Of a DNA stretch of 64,000 bases, positions 42,984 through 52,381 are shown piece after piece. The translations under genes and the position numbers were made by a program. The DNA comes from Archangium violaceum (GTDB lineage Bacteria > Myxococcota > Myxococcia > Myxococcales > Myxococcaceae), in the NCBI RefSeq assembly GCF_016887565.1, contig NZ_CP069396.1:2073001-2137000 (forward strand). The letters are read 5' to 3'. Below the pieces are notes generated by a model. That model ran no database searches, had not been told where the DNA came from, and saw nothing but the letters and a program-made list of their open reading frames with translations. Position 1 is the first letter of the stretch, and the number at the start of each line of letters is the position of its first letter.

Positions 42984-43600
42984 CCGCTCGTCTCCTCGCG
43001 CAGGGCGGCCAGCAGCTCGCGCAGCCGCGCGTAGCCCCGGTGGGCCCGCACCTTCACCGCCGACTCCGTCAGTCCCATCGACTCGGCGATCTCCGCGAAG
43101 CTCATCCCCTCGAAGCGGTGCAGGACGATGGGGACGCGCTGGCCCTCGGGCAGCTCCGCCAGGGCCCGCTGCACCACGCGCTCGAGCCCCGCGTCCCGGG
43201 GGGCCGGCTCCTCCACGGGCACGCTGGAGGGCAGCTCGCCTTCGTCCGTCAGGTCCTCGGGCCGCTTGCGCCGCTGCCAGTCCCGGGCCGCGTTGGTGGC
43301 GATGGCGTACAGCCACGGCTTCACCCGCGAGCCCTCCTGGAAGCGTCCTCGCGCCTTCACCAGCGAGAGGAACGTCTGCTGGGACAGGTCCTCCGCCGCG
43401 GCGGCGCTGCCCGTCAACCGCGCCAGGTAGCCGTGGATCGGCCTCGCGTAGCGCTGGAAGAGGGCATCGAAGGCCCGTGCGTCGCCCTGGGAGAAGCGCG
43501 TCATCAATACCTCGTCCGACTCACCGGCGGCCGGAAGGGGCGCCGGTTCATCAGCGGTACGCGCGGGGGCGGTAACGGGTTTCAGCGAAGGGGGTGGCAC
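42980..43600 (-). CDS. ECF RNA polymerase sigma factor
   Basis: A 206-aa sigma factor with region 2 (DALFQRYARPIHGYLARLTGSAAAAEDLSQQTFL, PWLYAIATNAARDWQRR) and region 4 (LPEGQRVPIVLHRFEGMSFAEIAESMGLTESAVKVRAHRGY). The N-terminal 25 residues are Pro/Ala-rich and not part of the fold. It is co-translated with the membrane anti-sigma factor, so activity is probably set by an envelope signal. Its target promoters cannot be identified here; autoregulation is usual for such pairs. Confidence 0.94.
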   Translation of the reverse strand: MPPPSLKPVTAPARTADEPAPLPAAGESDEVLMTRFSQGDARAFDALFQRYARPIHGYLARLTGSAAAAEDLSQQTFLSLVKARGRFQEGSRVKPWLYAIATNAARDWQRRKRPEDLTDEGELPSSVPVEEPAPRDAGLERVVQRALAELPEGQRVPIVLHRFEGMSFAEIAESMGLTESAVKVRAHRGYARLRELLAALREETSG

Positions 43601-43660
43601 GGTTCTTCCGGGGGAGGGCCACTCTACTCCAACCCGGAAGCTTCCCGGCCACCCCGGAGA

Positions 43661-44692
<1,032 letters not shown>

Positions 44693-44774
44693 GGGAGCCT
44701 CGGGCTGGAAGCAGACCGAGCGGGAAGTTGCTCAGCCTCGTCCCGCATCAACACCCCCTCATGTCATGGCAGTG

Positions 44775-46247
44775 TCAGGCGGACGCGGATTTGTGCAGGC
44801 CCATGAGCCACTGCTCGAAATCCAGGTGGCCGTGCAGAGGAGCGAGGTCCTCGTCGGAGGCCGCGTAGTCGGCATCCTGGAAACCCAGCGAGGTGGCGCG
44901 GTGCAGCATGCGCATTGCGTCATCCTTGTGACGTGCACGGGCATGAGCACACGCCGCGTCGTAGGCCAGGCGGGCGACGGGGGCGTGGAGGAGGCCCTCC
45001 TCGGCGATGCGGGCCGCCTCCGAGTAGGCCCCGCGGATGAAGAGGGTGCGCCCCGCGCAGGTGAAGGCCGCCTCCGGGTCCACGCCCGGAAGCCGCAGCG
45101 CCTGCTGCACGCGCCCGGCGCGGATGAGCGAGCCGGCGAACTCGTGCAGGACGGTCCTGTCCCGCGTCTCCTGCCAGGCCAGCTCCCACAGGGAGAGTGC
45201 CCGCGGCTCATCGCCCAGCAGGGAGAAGGCGGCCGCCAGGGCGTGGGTCTCCACCGGCCGGCGCTGCACCTGGGCGAAGTGGTCCAGCGACGTGCGGCCC
45301 TGTCCGTTCTTGAGGGCCACCCAGCCCAGCAGGTGGTGGGCGCGCGAGGCCAGGTCCAGGGTGCACGCCTCCGCCTCCAGCACGGCGAGTCCGTGCTGGC
45401 GCGCCTCGTCCAGCCGTCCCTGGGCCAGTGCCTCCTGGGCCTGTTGCAGCTCCCGCACCAGCGGCTCCGGCGCCACGCCCGAGGACACCTTGAGCTCTCC
45501 GCGCGAGGTGGCCATCAGCAGCCGCAGCGCCTGGTATCCATAGATACCGAAGAGCAGGCCGAGCACGGGGGCCGGTTGGACCACGGCGAAGGCCACCACC
45601 GCGACGCACACCACGAGCGCCAGCAGCTGCGCCCCCATGAAGCCCATCTTCCCGAGGAACCGGGTGGCCAGGGTGCTCACGATGGTGCCCCCATCCAATG
45701 TCGGGACGGGGATGAGGTTGAAGATCGTCCAGAAGAGGTTGGCCACGAAGAACCAGGCGAGCAGGAAGCGCGCCACCTGCGCGTCCGGGGACACCCCATA
45801 TTGTCGGAGGAGCAGCGCCACCACGCCCAGCGCCAGCCCGGACAGGGGCCCCGCCGCGGTGACGACCACCAGCCTGTTCCAGGGGATGGGGGCGGAGGCG
45901 TTGGGCCGGGTGGCGCCGCCCAGCCAGACCAGCTCGATGCTCGGCCGGTAGCCGAACACCCGGAGCGCCAGCGCGTGGCCGGACTCGTGGACGAGCGCCG
46001 ACACGAAGATGATGAGCATCCACGAGAGGGCGACCCCCATCGCGGTCCGGCCATACCCGGGGCCTCCGGGCGACTGGAGCTGGTGGTAGGGCCAGACGCT
46101 CGGGTCCAGCATCCAGGTGCTCGGATCCAACGTCGTCGGGTTCAACGCCGGCATGTCCCGCACCATGAGGACGCCCAGCAGGGCGGAGAAGAGCAGGTGT
46201 GAGAGGTGGACGTCGACGGGGATGCCCCCGAGCCGGAAGCGCAGCAT
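44775..46247 (-). CDS. Site-2-type membrane metalloprotease with TPR-like C-terminal domain
   Basis: A 490-aa intramembrane protease of the M50 family. The N-terminal membrane domain has the zinc motif HESGH (SALVHESGHALALRVFGY) and the third-ligand motif NLIPVPTLDGG, with GGIPVDVHLSHLLFSALLG at the start. The C-terminal ~230 residues are alpha-helical repeats of TPR type (EALAQGRLDEARQHGLAV, AYDAACAHARARHKDDAM). S2P-type proteases cleave membrane-bound regulators such as anti-sigma factors; its substrate is unknown, although an anti-sigma gene lies about 2 kb away. The ATG 46247 is chosen over an upstream in-frame start because the family begins with the MLRFRLGGIPV segment. It is divergent from dusB. 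Confidence 0.88.
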   Translation of the reverse strand: MLRFRLGGIPVDVHLSHLLFSALLGVLMVRDMPALNPTTLDPSTWMLDPSVWPYHQLQSPGGPGYGRTAMGVALSWMLIIFVSALVHESGHALALRVFGYRPSIELVWLGGATRPNASAPIPWNRLVVVTAAGPLSGLALGVVALLLRQYGVSPDAQVARFLLAWFFVANLFWTIFNLIPVPTLDGGTIVSTLATRFLGKMGFMGAQLLALVVCVAVVAFAVVQPAPVLGLLFGIYGYQALRLLMATSRGELKVSSGVAPEPLVRELQQAQEALAQGRLDEARQHGLAVLEAEACTLDLASRAHHLLGWVALKNGQGRTSLDHFAQVQRRPVETHALAAAFSLLGDEPRALSLWELAWQETRDRTVLHEFAGSLIRAGRVQQALRLPGVDPEAAFTCAGRTLFIRGAYSEAARIAEEGLLHAPVARLAYDAACAHARARHKDDAMRMLHRATSLGFQDADYAASDEDLAPLHGHLDFEQWLMGLHKSASA

Positions 46248-46338
46248 GGGGCGGACCTTAACCAAAGGAGGGCGGGCGCGCAGGCCATCGCCCGCGCCCT
46301 GGAACAATCCCTCTAATCCGCTAGGTTCCCCCGCCTCC

Positions 46339-47352
46339 ATGCTCCGCATCGGTCCCTACACGCTGCCCAACCCCTTCATCCTCGCCCCCATGGCCGGGGT
46401 GAGCGAGCGGCCCTTCCGTGTCATCGCCTTCCGCATGGGGGCCGCCCTCTGCCCCACCGAGCTGGTGAGCGCCCAGGGCCTCATGCGCACCAACCAGCGC
46501 ACCCTGAAGTACCTGCGCTTCGACCCCGAGGTGGAGCGGCCCTACAGCCTCCAGATTTTCGGAGGCGACCCGGAGTCCATGGCGCGCGCCGCGGTCATCG
46601 GCAAGCAGTACGGGGCGCAGATGATCGACATCAACATGGGCTGCCCGGTGAAGAAGGTGACGAAGAACGGCGCCGGCAGCGCCCTGCTGTGCGAGCCGGA
46701 CCGGGGCGCGGCCCTCGTGCGGGAGATCCACGCGGCCACCGGCCTGCCCGTCACCTGTAAAATCCGCTCGGGCTGGGACGAGCACACCCGCAACTACCTC
46801 CAGGTGGCCGGGAAGCTCTTCGAGGCCGGCTGCGCCGCGCTCGCCATCCACCCGCGCACCCGCGCCCAGGGCTACTCGGGCCAGGCGGACTGGAGCGTCA
46901 TCGCCGACCTCAAGCGTCATTTCCCGGACAGGCCCATCATCGGCAATGGCGACGTGAAGACGCCCGCCGACGCGCGCCGGATGCTGGAGACCACCGGGTG
47001 CGACTTCGTGATGATTGGCCGCGGCGCGCTGGGCAACCCGTGGATCTTCCGCGAGCTGCACGGGGGCCCGCCCCCCACGCCGGAGGAGCGGTGCGAGCTG
47101 GTGCTCGAGCACCTCGCCGCGCACATGGAGTTCGTGGGCGATGCGCTCGGCGCGGTGCGCTCCTTCCGCAAGCACCTGGCCTGGTATGCCCACGGCCTGC
47201 GCGGGGCCGCCACCTTCCGCTCCGAGGTCAACCAGCTCGACTCCCCCGAGGCGGTGCGCGACTCGGTGCGGCGCTTCTTCGTCTCCGCCGCGTTCGACCC
47301 GAGTGCCCCGGAGGAGGAGCAGGACGTCGACTACCGCGCGGCGCTCGGCTGA
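46339..47352 (+). CDS. dusB: tRNA-dihydrouridine synthase
   Basis: A 337-aa FMN enzyme that reduces uridines in the tRNA D-loop with NADPH. The TIM-barrel signatures are clear: LAPMAGVSERPFR, LQIFGGDPE, DINMGCPVKKVTKNGAGSALL with catalytic Cys, IHPRTRAQGYSGQADW, and IGNGDVKTPADARRML followed by IGRGALGNPWIF. The sequence fits the DusB subgroup best. The open frame extends upstream, but the ATG at 46339 matches the family N-terminus (MLRIGPYTLPNPFILAP). It overlaps the convergent GH1 gene by 22 nt. Confidence 0.95.
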   Translation: MLRIGPYTLPNPFILAPMAGVSERPFRVIAFRMGAALCPTELVSAQGLMRTNQRTLKYLRFDPEVERPYSLQIFGGDPESMARAAVIGKQYGAQMIDINMGCPVKKVTKNGAGSALLCEPDRGAALVREIHAATGLPVTCKIRSGWDEHTRNYLQVAGKLFEAGCAALAIHPRTRAQGYSGQADWSVIADLKRHFPDRPIIGNGDVKTPADARRMLETTGCDFVMIGRGALGNPWIFRELHGGPPPTPEERCELVLEHLAAHMEFVGDALGAVRSFRKHLAWYAHGLRGAATFRSEVNQLDSPEAVRDSVRRFFVSAAFDPSAPEEEQDVDYRAALG

Positions 47353-48644
47353 GCCACGGCCTCGGGTGGGACGAGCCGCCGGGTGGTGGCGATCTCCTTG
47401 AAGTAGCGGCAGGCCGGAGTGGGGCGGCGCTCCAGCGTCTCGAAGTCGACGTGGTAGAGGCCGAAGCGCGGCCCCCAGCCCTCCAGCCACTCGAAGTTGT
47501 CCAGGAGGCTCCAATAGAGGTAGCCGCGCACGTCCAGGCCCCGGGCTCGCGCGGCGAGTACCTGTTGCAGGTGGGTGTGCAGGTAGGACGGCCGTCGCTG
47601 CCCGTCGCGGTCGTCGACGCCGTTCTCCGTCACCCACACCGGCAGCCCGTAGCGCCCGAGCTCGCCGAGAATCTGGCCGAAGCCCTCGGGCCACAGCTCC
47701 CAGCCGATGTCGGTGAGGCCCCGGCCCCGCGTGTCCCGGTACTTGAAGTCGATGAAGGGAGGGCGCGGGATGAAGCGCAGGTGAGCGCGGGTGTAATAGT
47801 TCATCCCGATGAACTCGCAGGAGTCGCGCGCGCCGGGGACGTCCACCCGGGTGGAGCCGATGCCGGGCATGTTCACCCGGAGCCGGCCGGACACCAGGGC
47901 CTCGTGGAAGGCGTGGTTGTAGGCCTGGGCGCCCAGCCGGACGAGCGCACGGTCCATCGGGTGCCACCAGCGGTCCGGCGCGAAGGCCAGCATGTTCTGC
48001 GAGATGCCCAGCTCCACCCGGCCGAGCACCGCGAGCAGCTCCTCGCGCGCGGCCACGTGGGCGCGCACCATGTTCTCCAGGGCGGCCATCGTCTTCGGCC
48101 CGTCCGCGATGCCCGGGGGGATGAGGCCCTGCAGGTAGCCGCCCAGCAGCAGCACCATGGGCTCGTTCAGGGAGATGACGAGTGCATCCAACCCCTTGAA
48201 GAGAGGGGCGCAGACGCGTGCGTAGGCGCGGAAGGCCTCCACGCTCTCGGGCCGGTGCCAGGGCGTGTCGCGGTGGAACCAGGTGGGGTGGGTGAAGTGG
48301 TGCAGCGTCACCACGGGGCGCAGGCCGCGCGCCTTCATCCGCAGCAGCCGCTCGCGGTAGGCCTCGAGCACCGCGCCATCCACGCGCCCGCGCTCCGGCT
48401 CGATGCGGGCCCACTCGAGCGACACGCGGAAGGCGGTGGCCCCCACGTCCAGCGCCAGGCCGTAGTCCTCCTCGTAGCGGTTCCAGTGGTCCACGGCCCG
48501 GTCGCAGCGCTGGTGCGGGTCCTTCAGCTTCCCCGCGCGCTCCCACTCGGCCCAGTCGTTCTCGATGCCACCCTCCACCTGGTACGCGGCGGTGGCCACG
48601 CCGAAGGTGAAGTCCGGCGGGAAGGTCGTCTCGTGAGCACTCAT
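47331..48644 (-). CDS. Glycoside hydrolase family 1 beta-glucosidase/beta-glycosidase
   Basis: A 437-aa TIM-barrel retaining glycosidase. The N-terminus has the family motif FPPDFTFGVATAAYQVEGG. The acid/base Glu is in SLNEPM (NEP motif) and the nucleophile Glu in VTENGV (TENG motif). GYLYWSLLDNFEWLEGWGPRFGLYHVD is also typical. It hydrolyses beta-linked glucosides, galactosides or related disaccharides; specificity cannot be read from sequence. There is no signal peptide. The ATG 48644 is preferred to a start 39 nt upstream. Confidence 0.95.
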   Translation of the reverse strand: MSAHETTFPPDFTFGVATAAYQVEGGIENDWAEWERAGKLKDPHQRCDRAVDHWNRYEEDYGLALDVGATAFRVSLEWARIEPERGRVDGAVLEAYRERLLRMKARGLRPVVTLHHFTHPTWFHRDTPWHRPESVEAFRAYARVCAPLFKGLDALVISLNEPMVLLLGGYLQGLIPPGIADGPKTMAALENMVRAHVAAREELLAVLGRVELGISQNMLAFAPDRWWHPMDRALVRLGAQAYNHAFHEALVSGRLRVNMPGIGSTRVDVPGARDSCEFIGMNYYTRAHLRFIPRPPFIDFKYRDTRGRGLTDIGWELWPEGFGQILGELGRYGLPVWVTENGVDDRDGQRRPSYLHTHLQQVLAARARGLDVRGYLYWSLLDNFEWLEGWGPRFGLYHVDFETLERRPTPACRYFKEIATTRRLVPPEAVAQPSAAR

Positions 48645-49009
48645 CGCGGGCGCGCAAGGTAGGCGCTGCGCTGGCGCGCGCAAAGCGCCCCGTGCGCGTG
48701 TCGGCCGGGTGTCGAGTGCGCGCGAGCCGACATTCGCGCCCGCATCCGAAGGACGGAAACGCGGCGGAGGCCGGAAAATCGGCCTCCGCGCATGGTGGGC
48801 AGGTGGCCGCGGAGGTGCGAGTGGAGGTGCGTTTCGCGGTCCCGAACGCGCGCGATGCCGAAAAATCGGCGCGCCACGCGTTGCACTACATCACCATGCG
48901 TTGACACACTGGCACGGCATCTCTACCATTCATGACAAGCACTCCTCATGCGAGTGCAGGCCCCACTCGGATGGAGTGGTGGTGGAGTCGAACCTACCGG
49001 AGGCTTTAG
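48645..49009 (+). other. Upstream region of the histone-H1-like gene
   Basis: A 365-bp GC-rich region between the divergent GH1 and H1-like genes. Apart from the promoter at 48901-48929 it holds repeated GCGC/CGCG tracts and two similar AAATCGGC segments (near 48777 and 48862). No gene is supported. Confidence 0.45.
48901..48929 (+). promoter_or_regulatory. Sigma-70-type promoter for the histone-H1-like gene
   Basis: TTGACA at 48901-48906, a 17-bp spacer, and TACCAT at 48924-48929. The -35 is a perfect consensus and the -10 has four of six consensus bases. The predicted transcript start is near 48936, leaving a ~75-nt leader before the ATG at 49010 with GGAGG at 48999-49003. Confidence 0.65.
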
Positions 49010-49210
49010 ATGGCCGCGAAGAAGAAGACCGCGAAGAAGGCCGCGACGAAGAAGACCGCTGCGAAGAAGACCACCCGCAAGGCCGCTGCTCCTCGGACGG
49101 CGAAGAAGGCCACGGCGAAGAAGGCCGCTGGCAAGAAGACCGCCGCCAAGAAGACCAGCCGTCGCAAGAGCCCGGCGAAGGCCTCCGAGGCTGCCCCCAC
49201 CGAGGGCTAG
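49010..49210 (+). CDS. Histone-H1-like Lys/Ala-rich DNA-binding protein
   Basis: A 66-aa basic protein made almost entirely of AKKTA/AAKK repeats (MAAKKKTAKKAATKKTAAKK and so on). It resembles the C-terminal tail of histone H1 and the bacterial Hc1/AlgP-type proteins that coat DNA. The strong ribosome-binding site, a consensus promoter and a clean intrinsic terminator suggest a highly expressed, independent small gene. The acidic tail end (SEAAPTEG) is a minor difference. The repetitive codons (AAG/GCC) also give DNA-level repeats. Confidence 0.86.
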   Translation: MAAKKKTAKKAATKKTAAKKTTRKAAAPRTAKKATAKKAAGKKTAAKKTSRRKSPAKASEAAPTEG

Positions 49211-49238
49211 ACGTCAGCCTGGAACTTCGAGCAGTTTG

Positions 49239-49278
49239 AACGGCTCGGCGGACTTCCGCCGGGCCGTTTTCTTTTTTC
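49239..49278 (+). terminator. Intrinsic terminator of the histone-H1-like gene
   Basis: A GC-rich hairpin (AACGGCTCGGCGGA pairing with TCCGCCGGGCCGTT, one small mismatch) is followed by TTTTCTTTTTT. It lies 30 nt after the stop codon and just before the ribosome-binding site of the next gene. Confidence 0.9.
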
Positions 49279-49293
49279 GTCCAGGAGGACAGC

Positions 49294-50754
49294 GTGTCTC
49301 TGCGTCCCTCGGAGTTGGAGCAGGTGGTGGCGGAGGTGGGCTCGCGGCTGGCCGGCGCGGTGGTGCAGAAGGCCTGGTGCCCGCTGCCGCGCCTCGCCTA
49401 CCTGGAGATGCGGGTGCCCGGCAGATCCTTCCTCCTGTGCCTGTGCGCGGAGGGGGAGCTCGCCCGGCTCTCGGTGGCCGAGGAGCGCTTTCCCACACCC
49501 GGAGAGCCGGCGCCCTTCCAGCGCTGGCTGCGGCAGGAGCTGGTGGGCCTCAAGCTGGCCGGCGCCACGTGGGCGGAGGCCGAGCGCGTGGTGACGCTGG
49601 ACTTCCAGAGCGAGGACACCCGGCGGCGGCTGGTGCTGGAGCTGGGCGCGCCGGGGGGGTTGCTGCTGCTGACGGAGAACGGCCGGGTGCTGATGCTCTC
49701 GGGGGAGGGGCTGGCGCAGCGGCGATCGCTGCACCCGGGGGCGCAGTGGACGTCGCCGGAGCCGCTGCCCGCCGATGCGCTCCTCCGGGCGAAGGCCGCC
49801 GCGTCGCGCCTCTCGCCCCTTCCCACGGACTTCGCTCCCTACGCGGAGGCGGCCGAGCGCGTCCTGGGACCGAAGGACAAGACGAGTCGCGCGGAGGCCA
49901 TCCGCCGGAGGCTGGCGCTGCCGTACCGGGCGCGCCTCAAGCGCTCGGGGCGCACGTTGGAGAAGGTGCGCGCGGAGGCGGCGCGGGGCCCGGAGGCCGA
50001 GAAGCACCGGCAGCTGGGCGAGCTGCTCACCCAGAACCTCTACCGTCTGAAGCGGGGCGCCACGGAGGTGACGCTCACCGCGTATACCGAGTCGGGCATG
50101 GAGGAGGTCCAGGTGAAGCTGGACCCGAAGCGGACGCCGAAGGAGGAGGCGGACTGGCACTTCCACCAGTACCGGCGCCTGCTGAGGGGAGTGGAGCACG
50201 CGCGGCAGCGCGAGGCGGAGCTGGCGCGGGAGGTGGGGCACGCGGAGGCGGCGCTCAAGCAGCTCGAGGCGCTGGACGAGGCCTCGTTGCTGGCGCAGGC
50301 GGAGGTGCTGCACCTGGCGGCCGGAGAGGAGGGCCCGCCCGAGGCCCGGCCCTTCAAGGAGTACGTGGGGCACGGGGGCCACCGCATCTGGGTGGGGAAG
50401 GGGGGCGAGGACAACGACACGCTCACCTTCAAGGTGGCGAGGCCCTACCACCTGTGGCTGCACGCGCGGGGGCTGCCGGGCAGCCATGTGGTGGTCCCCC
50501 TGGAGAAGAGCGCGGAGGTCTCGCAGGAGGTGCTATTGGACGCGGCGCACCTGGCGCTGCACCACTCGGGCGCGAAGGGCGAGCCGCGCGGCGAGGTGAG
50601 CTGGGTGCCGGTGAAGTTCGTGAAGAAGGTGAAGGGTGGGGCGCACGGCCAGGTGCTCTACACCCGGGAGAAGACGCTGGTGGTGCGCGTGGAGCCGGAG
50701 CGGTTGGAGCGGCTGTTGAAGACACGTGGGGGCGAGGCGCCGCCCGGCACATGA
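49294..50754 (+). CDS. NFACT-family (RqcH/NEMF/fibronectin-binding-like) protein
   Basis: A 486-aa NFACT protein. The N-terminal NFACT-N domain is followed by a central helical coiled-coil region (about 290-345: AREVGHAEAALKQLEAL) and the C-terminal NFACT-R RNA-binding domain (FKEYVGHGGHRIWVGKGGEDNDTLTFK, then LWLHARGLPGSHVVV). Relatives act on stalled 50S ribosomes, recruiting tRNA-Ala to add Ala tails to incomplete proteins. Whether this member keeps that activity cannot be decided, and it is somewhat shorter than typical RqcH. The GTG start has AGGAGG six nt upstream. It overlaps the next gene by 4 nt. Confidence 0.86.
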   Translation: MSLRPSELEQVVAEVGSRLAGAVVQKAWCPLPRLAYLEMRVPGRSFLLCLCAEGELARLSVAEERFPTPGEPAPFQRWLRQELVGLKLAGATWAEAERVVTLDFQSEDTRRRLVLELGAPGGLLLLTENGRVLMLSGEGLAQRRSLHPGAQWTSPEPLPADALLRAKAAASRLSPLPTDFAPYAEAAERVLGPKDKTSRAEAIRRRLALPYRARLKRSGRTLEKVRAEAARGPEAEKHRQLGELLTQNLYRLKRGATEVTLTAYTESGMEEVQVKLDPKRTPKEEADWHFHQYRRLLRGVEHARQREAELAREVGHAEAALKQLEALDEASLLAQAEVLHLAAGEEGPPEARPFKEYVGHGGHRIWVGKGGEDNDTLTFKVARPYHLWLHARGLPGSHVVVPLEKSAEVSQEVLLDAAHLALHHSGAKGEPRGEVSWVPVKFVKKVKGGAHGQVLYTREKTLVVRVEPERLERLLKTRGGEAPPGT

Positions 50755-51314
50755 GCGGACCGTCTCCCCAGGGCCCGGTGTGTGCCCGCTGTCCGGTGGT
50801 GCTGGGCACCTCGTGCTGCGAGGTGAAGGAGGGTGAGCATCTGGCCACCCTCACGCGGGCGGACGTGGAGCGCATCACCGCGCACACGGGGCTCGCGCCC
50901 CGGCGCTTCCTGGCCGAGGAGTACCTCTCCGAGGTGGAAGCGGCGGACTACGAGGCGCGCCGGCCCCTGTACCGCGGCTACTTCCGCCGGGGCCCGGTGC
51001 GGCTGACGCTGGCCACGCGCGCGGGGGCATGCGTCTTCCATGAGAAGGGGCGGGGGTGTGGGCTGCCCGCGGACGTGCGGCCGGTGGCCTGCCGGCTCTA
51101 CCCCTTCGAGCGCTGGCCCGACGGGAGCTGGAGCGTGCAGATGGGGCGCTACGGTGACCTGGCCGAGGCCCGAGCGGGCGGAGGGGCGTGCCTCGCGGTG
51201 GAGGAGGCCGAGGGGATGGAGGAGGTGCTGGCCGCCTTCGGGACGAACCGGGAGGCGGTGGAGCGGCTCGGCGAGCAGCTGACGGAGGAGACGAGGGCAC
51301 ACGGGCGGGGTTGA
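50751..51314 (+). CDS. YkgJ-type cysteine-cluster protein
   Basis: A 187-aa protein with Cys motifs of the YkgJ/Fe-S-cluster family: CARCP near the N-terminus, TSCCEVKEGE, GACVFHEKGRGCGL and RPVACRLYPFERW. These proteins are thought to bind a zinc or iron-sulphur cluster; function is unclear. The start ATG overlaps the stop codon of the NFACT gene (ATGA, 50751-50754), so the two are co-translated. Confidence 0.84.
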   Translation: MSGPSPQGPVCARCPVVLGTSCCEVKEGEHLATLTRADVERITAHTGLAPRRFLAEEYLSEVEAADYEARRPLYRGYFRRGPVRLTLATRAGACVFHEKGRGCGLPADVRPVACRLYPFERWPDGSWSVQMGRYGDLAEARAGGGACLAVEEAEGMEEVLAAFGTNREAVERLGEQLTEETRAHGRG

Positions 51315-51389
51315 CGGGCAGACGGTGGGCAGGCGGGCGGGTTCCGCCGGCCTTGAGTCCCGGGGGCTGGCGGGTACGATGCCCCCCGC

Positions 51390-52280
51390 GTGCCGTCCCT
51401 TCCGTCACATCAGCTCTACCTGTTCCCGCGCGCTCCCACTCGCGAGGGCGCTGCCTCCTTGCCCGTGCGCAGCCGGGTGCCGGAGTCCTCCAACCGCCTG
51501 TCCACCGCCCTCCGAGAGGAGGAGGTGCCAGTCGCGGAGAACTTCCACCAGGATGCCGAAGCGCGGGACATGCACTCCCACGTCTCGGTGGCGACCCGGG
51601 AGGAGCTGTGGGCCCGGGCCGAGGCGCTCGCCTTCCGGCTGTCGGCGGAGCTGCGGCTGCCGGTGCGGCTGGCGGTGACGGACAACCGTTCGACGATGGT
51701 GTCCTTCCGGCGCAGCGCCAACGTGCTGCAGCTGCGGCTGCACCACATGTTCCTCGACGCGCCGGAGCCGGTGGTGCGCGCGGTGGCGGACTACGCGGGG
51801 CGGGGGAACCGCCTGGCGGGTGGAGTGCTGGACGACTACATCCGGGGTCAGCAGCCGCGCATCCGCCAGGAGCGCCACGCGGCCGAGGCGGACCTCGAGT
51901 CGCGGGGCCGCTGCTTCGACCTGCAGGTCCTCTTCGATCAGATCAACCGCATCTATTTCCAGGGGGGCATCCAGGCGCGCATCGGCTGGGGCCGCATGCC
52001 TCCCCGGCGGCGGCGCAAGTCCATCCGTTTGGGTGTCTACGACCACCAGACGCGGGAGATCCGCATCCACCCCGGGTTGGACAGGCCGGAAGTTCCGTCC
52101 TACTTCGTGGAGTTCATCATCTTCCACGAGATGCTCCACCAGCTCTTCCCCAGCTCGAATGGCAACGGTCGCCGGGTGCACCACCCGAGGGCATTCCGAG
52201 ACCGGGAGAAGGCCTTTCCTCTCTACGCTGCCGCACTGCGTTGGGAGCGAGAGAACCTGAACCTGCTGCTGCGGGGCTGA
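51390..52280 (+). CDS. SprT-like putative zinc metallopeptidase-domain protein
   Basis: A 296-aa protein with a C-terminal SprT-like region: FDLQVLFDQINRIYFQGGIQARIGWGR and the zinc motif HEMLH (IIFHEMLHQLFP) near residue 248. SprT-like domains occur in DNA-protein crosslink proteases, but no other DNA-repair motif is visible here. The N-terminal ~60 residues are poorly ordered. The GTG at 51390 is the annotated start; an ATG at residue 61 (MHSHVSVATREEL) is a possible shorter one. It lies upstream of pyk. Confidence 0.8.
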   Translation: MPSLPSHQLYLFPRAPTREGAASLPVRSRVPESSNRLSTALREEEVPVAENFHQDAEARDMHSHVSVATREELWARAEALAFRLSAELRLPVRLAVTDNRSTMVSFRRSANVLQLRLHHMFLDAPEPVVRAVADYAGRGNRLAGGVLDDYIRGQQPRIRQERHAAEADLESRGRCFDLQVLFDQINRIYFQGGIQARIGWGRMPPRRRRKSIRLGVYDHQTREIRIHPGLDRPEVPSYFVEFIIFHEMLHQLFPSSNGNGRRVHHPRAFRDREKAFPLYAAALRWERENLNLLLRG

Positions 52281-52381
52281 GTTCGGCCCCGCTGCCCGCT
52301 GCTTTACCAATTTACCGATCGACGGCCTCGTGCGGACGTTGCTTGACCCTGCGCGTGCCTCGACCCAATTCTCCTTTGCCC

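Noticed and set aside
49010-49210. Short repeated AAG/GCC-rich units as a CRISPR or tandem-repeat array
   Set aside because: The repeats are in frame and encode Lys/Ala motifs with a ribosome-binding site, promoter and terminator; there are no uniform repeats with spacers.
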